This document shows, piece after piece, positions 58,377 to 64,000 of a stretch of 64,000 nt of DNA. Under the pieces are notes generated by a model. It ran no database searches. It was not told the origin of the DNA and saw only the letters and a program-made list of their open reading frames with translations. How positions within the stretch are numbered: the stretch's first letter is position 1; every line of letters starts with the position of its first letter. The DNA lies in NCBI GenBank assembly GCA_938024995.1, contig CALJDU010000002.1, positions 1 through 64,000 on the forward strand, given 5' to 3'. This DNA comes from an uncultured bacterium (GTDB taxonomy: Bacteria; Myxococcota_A; Polyangia; Polyangiales; Houyiibacteriaceae). The translations under genes and the position numbers were made by a program.

Positions 58377-60688
58377 ACCGCGAGCGCCTGACACGCATCG
58401 TCGAGCGCCTGAACGCTCTCGGTTCACGAAGCGAGAAGCTCGTGGTGATCGTCTCGGCGGTCACCGGCCTGGCTTTGACAGCGTCACGACTGCTCGGTGT
58501 CCACGGCGTCGAGTCCGCGCTGGTGCTCGGCGTGGTCGTTCCGCTCTTCCTCGTCCCGGCCGCGACGCTCCGCGCGCTCGCGTTCAGGTCCAACGACGCG
58601 GAGAGCAACGCCGCGGAGAGCAACGCCGCCCCGCTTCTCTCGCGTCTCCTCAAGCTCGCGCTCCTCTGCTGGGCGATCCCGCTCGCGCTCCTCGCGCTCA
58701 ACCAGCTGCGGGTACGTCAGTGCGCCCCGCTCGAAGGCTTGGCGTTTGAAGCGCTCGGTCCGCTCTTCGGTTTCGTCTTCGCGACCCTGTTGGGCGGCCT
58801 CATCGGGAGCTTCGTGCCCGGTCGACGTCTCGCGCTCGCGCTCGCGATCATCGCGCCGCTCTTGTCGCTGGGGCTGGGCCTTCGAGAGTTCTTGGCGACC
58901 CCAGCGATCTTCGTCTTCAGCCACCTGCACGGTTGGTTCCCGGGGACGCTTTACGACGACAACATCGCGATCCCGAACGCGCTCTTGTCCTTCCGCGCGG
59001 TCACCTCGCTGTTGAGCGTCGGCTGCGGCGCGTTGATCGTCGCGCGCTGGCGCCCCTTCCCTTCCCGCGCGACGTGGCAAAGGAGCGCGGCTCCGCTCGG
59101 GATCGCGCTCGTGTGCCTGGGGCTGGCCGCGGTGGCTCAGTTTCACGGCTCCGCGCTTGGGCACCGCGTCACGGTCGCGCACATCGACGAGGTCCTCGGC
59201 AAGATCGTGACCCGCGACACCTGTGTCGTTCATCTCCCGCGTGAAGTGAACACGAGCGAAGCCGATCGCCTGGCCGACGACTGCGCTTTTCGTGTTCATC
59301 AAGCCGCCGAAGGCCTCGGCGTCTCCCAAGACGAACCGGTCCACGCCTTCTTCTATCGGAGCATGGACGAGAAGCGCTCCCTTATGGGCGCCGGGCGAAC
59401 CTTCATCGCGAAGCCATGGCGAGGCGAGGTCCACCTCCAGCTCCGCGGCTGGCCCCATCCGGTTCTCGCGCACGAGGTCGTTCACGCGGTCGCCGCGAAC
59501 GCCGCGCGCGGTCCGTTCAAGGTCGCCGCCTCGCTCGGAGGTCTGTTGCCGAACCCGGGTCTGATCGAAGGCGTCGCGGTGGGTGTCGCGTGGGACATTC
59601 GCGACGGACTCGATCCGGACATCTGGTCGCGCGCGATGCTTGAACTGGAGCTGTTGCCAAACGTTGGCCGCCTGATGTCGCTCGGGTTTCTCCAGACCTC
59701 TCCCCGCGCGGCGTACTCGGCCGCCGGTTCGTTCGTTCGTTGGTACCGCGAACGTTTCGGTCGCGACGTGTTACGGGAGGCGTATCGCCTCGGCGACATC
59801 GAAGGACCCAGCGGAGAATCGACCGCCGCGCTCGAGGCCGCTTGGCACGAACACCTTCAAGGCGTCGCGCTTCCGGAGAGCGCGCTTGAGCTCGCGCGGC
59901 TCCGGTTCTCGCGACCGAGCATCTTCTCGACGACGTGTCCGCATCGCCTGGCGCACCTCCGCGCAGAGCTCGCCGGTGATCTCGCGGCCAATGATCTCCC
60001 CGAGGTGCGATCTCGATGCCGGGAGATCCTCGACATCGACGGACGAGACGTCAGCACCCGCGCCGTACTGGTCGGCGCCTTGGCCCGGGCCGGAGACACC
60101 GAAGCGGCGAACCGCGAGCTGGATCAACTCGAGGGCGCCGCCTCTCCAGTGGTCGTAGCGGCCGAGATGGGGATCACGGACGCCGCGTGGCTCCAAGGGG
60201 ACAACGCGAGCGCGCTCGCGGGATACCGCGCGCTGCTGTCCAAGCCGCAGAGCGAAGACCGCGCGCGCAACGTCGAGGTGAAGATCGCGGCGCTCGAGGG
60301 TGGAGGAGAACAGGCGCAGTTGGTGCGTCGCCTCTTGCTCGGCGCGGACGGCCGCGGCTCGTCACGCGCGGTGGTCGTTCATCTGGCGGAGCGGCTCCGC
60401 GCGCTTCGTGACGATGGTCTCGGCGCATACCTGGCAGCGCGACAGATGCACTACGCGAGTGAGTTCGCCCTCGCGATTCCGCTCTTCGAGGAAGCCAAGC
60501 GGGCGGGGCTCCCGACCGACCGCCTCGCACGGGAGAACGCGCGGCTCTACGGCGCCGCTCTCTTCGCCGAAGGACGCGTCGCGGAGGCGCGCGCACACTT
60601 CGCTCAGCACGAAGACGCTTCTGGTGTACTGGGAGAGCAGGCGCGGGACTGGGTCGCGCGCTGCACGTTCGCGCCCGGGTCTCGCTGA
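58373..60688 (+). CDS. Polytopic membrane protein with HExxH metalloprotease-like and TPR-like regions
   Basis: 771 residues; the GTG overlaps the lon stop (GTGA). Residues ~15-260 hold about six hydrophobic helices. Around 330-380 a gluzincin-like segment appears: VLAHEVVHAVAAN (HExxH) followed by GLIEGVAVGVAWDI (Glu downstream, a possible third zinc ligand), like the peptidase-MA class. The C-terminal ~280 residues are alpha-helical repeats (Ala-rich, TPR-like). Membrane-anchored with its catalytic domain probably outside the cytoplasm. Function unknown; coupling to Lon suggests a proteostasis link. Confidence 0.72.
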   Translation: MNRERLTRIVERLNALGSRSEKLVVIVSAVTGLALTASRLLGVHGVESALVLGVVVPLFLVPAATLRALAFRSNDAESNAAESNAAPLLSRLLKLALLCWAIPLALLALNQLRVRQCAPLEGLAFEALGPLFGFVFATLLGGLIGSFVPGRRLALALAIIAPLLSLGLGLREFLATPAIFVFSHLHGWFPGTLYDDNIAIPNALLSFRAVTSLLSVGCGALIVARWRPFPSRATWQRSAAPLGIALVCLGLAAVAQFHGSALGHRVTVAHIDEVLGKIVTRDTCVVHLPREVNTSEADRLADDCAFRVHQAAEGLGVSQDEPVHAFFYRSMDEKRSLMGAGRTFIAKPWRGEVHLQLRGWPHPVLAHEVVHAVAANAARGPFKVAASLGGLLPNPGLIEGVAVGVAWDIRDGLDPDIWSRAMLELELLPNVGRLMSLGFLQTSPRAAYSAAGSFVRWYRERFGRDVLREAYRLGDIEGPSGESTAALEAAWHEHLQGVALPESALELARLRFSRPSIFSTTCPHRLAHLRAELAGDLAANDLPEVRSRCREILDIDGRDVSTRAVLVGALARAGDTEAANRELDQLEGAASPVVVAAEMGITDAAWLQGDNASALAGYRALLSKPQSEDRARNVEVKIAALEGGGEQAQLVRRLLLGADGRGSSRAVVVHLAERLRALRDDGLGAYLAARQMHYASEFALAIPLFEEAKRAGLPTDRLARENARLYGAALFAEGRVAEARAHFAQHEDASGVLGEQARDWVARCTFAPGSR

Positions 60689-60855
60689 CAAACACCTCGC
60701 GTGGGCGGAGGCCCGGAGCGCCGAGGTCCCAACTACTGAGGACTTCTGAGCGCTCATGACCCCTCCGTGACACCCTTTTGCTATCAAGCGTGACGTTGAC
60801 GCGCTGATCGGATAAATGATCGGTGGCTCGCTGGTTATCGAGTCATGGAGGAGCC

Positions 60856-61242
60856 ATGCCCACCTGGGACGAAGTTAGAGAGTACGCGCGGTCGAAGTAC
60901 AAGCTGTCGGAAGAAGGCGAGAACCACTTCAAGATGACCTGGCAGTTCGGCAACGATCGGCTTCAGGCGATCATCGTTTCGCGTTTTCAGGCGTTCGACC
61001 GCGACTGGGCGGACTTCGCGTCTGCGTGTTGCAAGAAGGACCAGATGTCGCCCGAGGTCGCCCTCGAGAAGAACTGGAACTTTGCCGTTGGCGCGATCTG
61101 CCTCGACCGCGAGTTCTATGTTGTTCGCTACACCTGCCAGATGGCGACCATGGACATGGAGGAGTTCGAGCTCCCGCTGTCCGTGATCGCGAGCACCGCG
61201 GATCAAATCGAGCAAGAGTTCGCCGCGGAAGACAACTTCTAG
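60856..61242 (+). CDS. Conserved-looking hypothetical protein (128 aa)
   Basis: ATG at 60856 with GAGGAG upstream. A soluble, acidic alpha/beta protein: MPTWDEVREYARSKYKLSEEG, a central RLQAIIVSRFQ strand, FYVVRYTCQM and a C-terminal amphipathic helix. Size and strand-helix order recall YbjN/type III chaperone-like folds, but no motif supports that. Gene alone, ended by the terminator at 61287. Confidence 0.65.
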   Translation: MPTWDEVREYARSKYKLSEEGENHFKMTWQFGNDRLQAIIVSRFQAFDRDWADFASACCKKDQMSPEVALEKNWNFAVGAICLDREFYVVRYTCQMATMDMEEFELPLSVIASTADQIEQEFAAEDNF

Positions 61243-61286
61243 CAACGCGAGCGGACATCCCGAACGTGCACGCGCGTTCGCAGGAG

Positions 61287-61315
61287 AGGCGGCACAGGGA
61301 TGTGTCGCCTTTCTT
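61287..61315 (+). terminator. Intrinsic terminator after the 128-aa gene
   Basis: AGGCGGCACA-GGGA-TGTGTCGCCT is a 10-bp stem with one G-U pair, followed by TTCTT, 45 bases after the stop. Confidence 0.7.
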
Positions 61316-61332
61316 ATGGAGTATGGTGTCGT

Positions 61333-63006
61333 ATGTCCGCGCCCCGTTCGCTCTTGTTCGCGCTCTTGTTCGCGTTCATCTCCGTTTGCCCCGGCTGCGG
61401 CGACGACGACGCGGGCCCGACCGACACCTCCGCGGCCGACACGAGCGACGCGGCGGTCGATAGCGCAGACCCGGTCGACAGCGCGGTCGAGGACAGCGCG
61501 GTCGAGGACGCTGACGTCGCCGACGTTCTGGTTGACGGCGACACCGGGTCCCAGGACGCCACGGGTGACGCGATGGCCGACGCCGACGCGATGGTCGAGG
61601 TCGACGCAGGACCGGGCGAGTGCGACGGCACCAACCTCGCGTCGATGATGGGAGACGCGCTCTTCGCGGGAGCGCTGGGCACGGTCGACCACGTCGCGAC
61701 GACCTGCGCAGGCGAGAGCGTCGAAGGCCCGGACCAGGTCTTCTCGTTCACCGCGCCGCGCGACGCGACATTCGTCTTCGACACCAACGACTCCGCGCTC
61801 GACACCGGTCTAGAGATTCGCGAGACCGACTGCGAAACGGTTATCGAGTGCAACGACGATGGCGGCGCAGGCGCTTCCTCTCTCGTTCGTCACGAGATGA
61901 GCGCGGGGGACACCGTCGTGATCATCGTCTTCGGCTATCGCGGCTCCACTGGCGACGTCGTCCTGAACATCACCGAAGACACCGGCGCGACCGAGACGCT
62001 CTGTGGCGATGGGCTCGACAACGATCGAGACGGCGATGTCGACTGCCGCGACCGCGACTGCGCGGACGACCCGACCTGCACCGAGACGATGTGCGGTGAC
62101 GGTCTCGACAACGACCGCGACGGAGACACGGACTGCCTGGATCTGGACTGCCGCGACGTACCTGAGTGCGTCGAGGTGTGCGACGACGAGGTCGACAACG
62201 ACGGCGACGGACGGATCGACTGCGAGGACCTCGACTGCTCCGCCGACCCGTCATGCATCGAGACGGAGTGCGCCGACGGCGAGGACGACGACGGAGACTC
62301 GCTGATCGACTGCGCGGACGACGACTGCAACGACGACCCGGCCTGCATCGAGACCGAGTGCGACGACGGGATCGATGACGATGACGATGACCTGATCGAC
62401 TGCGCGGATCCGGATTGCGATGGAGACCCAGCGTGCAGCGAGACCGACTGCGCGGACGGCGTCGATGACGACGAGGACGGCGCGATCGATTGCGCAGACA
62501 GCGACTGCGCGGGCGACAGTGATTGCGGCGAGGATTCCTGCCGAGATCGCCGCGACGACGACATGGATGGATTCATCGATTGCCTCGACAGCGAGTGTGC
62601 GTGCGAAGCAGCCTGCCGCGTCGACACCTGCCCTGACGAGAACCTCGGGAGGCGAACGGGGATGGCGGTCGCGAGCGGGATGATCAGCAGCGCGGCGGGG
62701 TGCACAGACGGGCTCCGCACAGGATCCTGCGCGGGAGAGGGGCCCGAGCGCACCTTCCGCTTCCAAGCAACCACAGCGGGCGTCTACGTCTTCGACACCA
62801 ACGGCTCGGAAGACCTCGGCGCCGACACCGTGCTCTACGTTCTCGAAGGCGCGACCTGCGGTGGCGCCGAACTAGAGTGCAACGACGACACGAGCGGGCT
62901 CGACTCTTCGGTTCGGGTTCGTCTGGACGCGAAAGAAGAGGTCGTGATCGTGGTGGACACCTTCCGCCGCGCGGCGCGCTTCGTTCTCAACATCAGCGCG
63001 CCCTGA
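61333..63006 (+). CDS. Cys-rich DCDG/thrombospondin-type-3-like lipoprotein
   Basis: 557 residues from the ATG at 61333; signal MSAPRSLLFALLFAFISVCPGC, lipobox CPGC. An Asp/Thr linker, then a beta-sandwich (~90-220, a bacterial pre-peptidase C-terminal-like fold: VFSFTAPRDATFVFDTNDSALDT). Then about nine tandem ~24-residue Ca-binding repeats (DGLDNDRDGDVDC type, CADxDCxxDPxC), then a second copy of the beta-sandwich at the end (YVFDTNGSEDLGADTVLYVLEG). An exported surface protein; ligand unknown. No enzyme motif. Confidence 0.83.
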   Translation: MSAPRSLLFALLFAFISVCPGCGDDDAGPTDTSAADTSDAAVDSADPVDSAVEDSAVEDADVADVLVDGDTGSQDATGDAMADADAMVEVDAGPGECDGTNLASMMGDALFAGALGTVDHVATTCAGESVEGPDQVFSFTAPRDATFVFDTNDSALDTGLEIRETDCETVIECNDDGGAGASSLVRHEMSAGDTVVIIVFGYRGSTGDVVLNITEDTGATETLCGDGLDNDRDGDVDCRDRDCADDPTCTETMCGDGLDNDRDGDTDCLDLDCRDVPECVEVCDDEVDNDGDGRIDCEDLDCSADPSCIETECADGEDDDGDSLIDCADDDCNDDPACIETECDDGIDDDDDDLIDCADPDCDGDPACSETDCADGVDDDEDGAIDCADSDCAGDSDCGEDSCRDRRDDDMDGFIDCLDSECACEAACRVDTCPDENLGRRTGMAVASGMISSAAGCTDGLRTGSCAGEGPERTFRFQATTAGVYVFDTNGSEDLGADTVLYVLEGATCGGAELECNDDTSGLDSSVRVRLDAKEEVVIVVDTFRRAARFVLNISAP

Positions 63007-63036
63007 CCCAATCGCTCAAGGCCCCGAACGCATCGC

Positions 63037-63828
63037 CTAAGGTCTGCGCTCCGCGAACGCGAGCCGTTCCGACGCGAAGAACCCCAGCCGTCCGGAGTCG
63101 CCGCGGCGCGTCTCGAAGCTGGACGCGGCGAGCAGGGTGTTCATCTCTTCGACCGAGTACGACGCCCGAAGCGGTTCGCCGATCGACGCGAAGGCCACGT
63201 TCGCGATGCGCGAGACCACGGCCGACGGAACGCGGTCTGACATGTACGAAACCGCGAGCCGACTCCCAGGCGCGCAAAGCTCACGGAGCGCGTGAAGGCT
63301 GGCCTGCGTGGCAGACGTCGGCAGGTACATCACGACGCCTTCCCAGACTACGTACGTCTTCGCCGCGCGATCAAAGCCAGCGCCGTCGAGGGCCTCCACG
63401 AGATCCTGCCGATCGAAGTCCACGTCGACATAGCGGACCTCACGCGCGCGGTGACGCGCCGCCCCCATCGCGGATCGCTTACGGCGCTGTGTCGCGGGAT
63501 GGTCGACCTCGAAGACGGTGACGCCTGGCAGCGAGAGGCGATGCGCGCGGGTACAGAGGCCCGCGCCCAACAGCAGCAGCTGGGTGAACTCGCTCGTCGC
63601 CAAGTCATCGTCGATCGCGCGGGTCCGCCACTTGAGGTGAGACACCAAGCCGAGAGAGCTGACGTCGCCGAGCGTCGACGCGCCGGGGAGATGTTCGGCG
63701 GCGCGCAACACAACGCTCATGGGGAAAGGCAAGACGCGCACCGCCAAGGGGTCGACCCCGCTCAAACCGCGCGCCGCGGAGACCGCCATCGCGGTCAGGC
63801 TCGCGCGGCCTCGGCCGAGACGGCTCAC
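63037..63828 (-). CDS. LCMT/PPM-family SAM-dependent methyltransferase
   Basis: 263 residues, GTG start. Family marks: QLLLLGAGLCTRAHRL (SAM motif I), VFEVDHPATQRRK, YVVWEGVVMYL. Members methylate carboxyl or small-molecule groups; many bacterial ones are linked to secondary or lipid metabolism. Four bases after the stop of the hydrolase gene at its 5' side, so the two are probably one operon. Substrate unknown. Confidence 0.85.
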   Translation of the reverse strand: MSRLGRGRASLTAMAVSAARGLSGVDPLAVRVLPFPMSVVLRAAEHLPGASTLGDVSSLGLVSHLKWRTRAIDDDLATSEFTQLLLLGAGLCTRAHRLSLPGVTVFEVDHPATQRRKRSAMGAARHRAREVRYVDVDFDRQDLVEALDGAGFDRAAKTYVVWEGVVMYLPTSATQASLHALRELCAPGSRLAVSYMSDRVPSAVVSRIANVAFASIGEPLRASYSVEEMNTLLAASSFETRRGDSGRLGFFASERLAFAERRP

Positions 63829-63832
63829 GCGC

Positions 63833-64000
63833 TCACCACGCGCTGGCGAGTCGCGCGATCATCTCTTCGACCGCGTGATCGGCGGCGCGGCAACGCGTCA
63901 TCGTCACGAAACCGTGGATAAGCGATGGATAGAGTCGCAGGGTCGCCGACACCCCCGCTTCGCGGAGCGCCGTGACGTACTCCGCGCCTTCTTCTTTGAG
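63833..64000 (-). CDS. 3' end of an alpha/beta hydrolase gene (partial)
   Basis: The last 55 codons of a leftward gene that enters from the right edge; stop TGA at 63835-63833. The translation has EYVTALREAGVSATLRLYPS followed by LIHGFVTMTR. The Y...L..AG......Y....HGF pattern is the C-terminal strand/helix and catalytic-His loop of HSL/esterase-type alpha/beta hydrolases. The catalytic Ser part lies outside the window. Confidence 0.72.
   Translation of the reverse strand, partial: LKEEGAEYVTALREAGVSATLRLYPSLIHGFVTMTRCRAADHAVEEMIARLASAW

Noticed and set aside
60300..60787. Frames on both strands overlapping the end of the HExxH membrane-protein gene
   Set aside because: They are Arg/Ser-rich shadows; the 60688 stop of the real gene and its helical repeats explain the region.

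Overview
The window reads as a high-GC chromosome segment from a myxobacterium (phylum Myxococcota; a Sandaracinaceae-like member of the Polyangiales is my inference, not proven). The reasons are the many Asp/Thr/Gly- and Cys-rich lipoproteins, DCDG (MopE-like) repeats, several proteins with a C-terminal Gly-Cys + hydrophobic + polyarginine tail (MYXO-CTERM-like), and duplicated TolQ/TolR-type modules. No phage, plasmid, rRNA, complete tRNA or CRISPR array is visible. GTG and TTG starts and 4-base ATGA/GTGA overlaps are common.

Layout. 0-16 kb: a hexamer repeat at the left edge; an 1803-codon reading frame that looks like two secreted Cys-rich proteins run together; a GH172-like lipoprotein; secreted proteins of unknown role; the sulfate-activation pair cysD-cysNC, joined by a striking inverted-repeat leader; and a coupled pair of peptidoglycan-active proteins. 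16-31 kb: a lipoprotein, a Baeyer-Villiger-type monooxygenase, two metallo-beta-lactamase-fold hydrolases, spermidine synthase, a phosphodiester-glycosidase-like lipoprotein, a DUF938 methyltransferase, an EF-G paralogue, a histidine phosphatase, SRPBCC + pyrophosphatase, a TA-flanked inverted-repeat element, and a MerR / enoyl-CoA hydratase / BKACE catabolic locus with a perfect palindromic operator. 31-39 kb: Cys-rich lipoproteins, a sugar epimerase, two divergent SulP transporters, and a beta-barrel / ECF sigma / anti-sigma operon.

39-46.5 kb holds an A-type Fe-S protein and a large proton-channel locus: two divergent modules, each with one TolQ/ExbB and two TolR/ExbD proteins, plus a further TolR/ExbD pair in which each member is the paralogue of one subunit from each module. 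46.5-56 kb: a TlpA-like lipoprotein, a CysQ-type phosphatase, a SirTM sirtuin + zinc-macrodomain pair (reversible ADP-ribosylation), a metzincin with a ricin-type lectin domain, a cyclophilin lipoprotein followed in frame by an orphan coding remnant, a VWA lipoprotein, and a 381-residue protein carrying the motifs of a RelA/SpoT (ppGpp synthetase) fold without its usual companion domains. 56-64 kb: Lon protease coupled to a polytopic HExxH protein, a Cys-rich lipoprotein, an LCMT/PPM-type methyltransferase and the 3' end of an alpha/beta hydrolase.

Best candidates for new biology are the divergent RelA/SpoT-like protein (54183-55328), the mutually exclusive hairpins that can bury the cysNC start (10314-10487), the 178-bp TA-flanked element (28217-28394), and a dispersed intergenic repeat whose second hairpin covaries between copies (17543, 19301, 47184). 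All functions are read from motifs remembered from known families; no database search was run.
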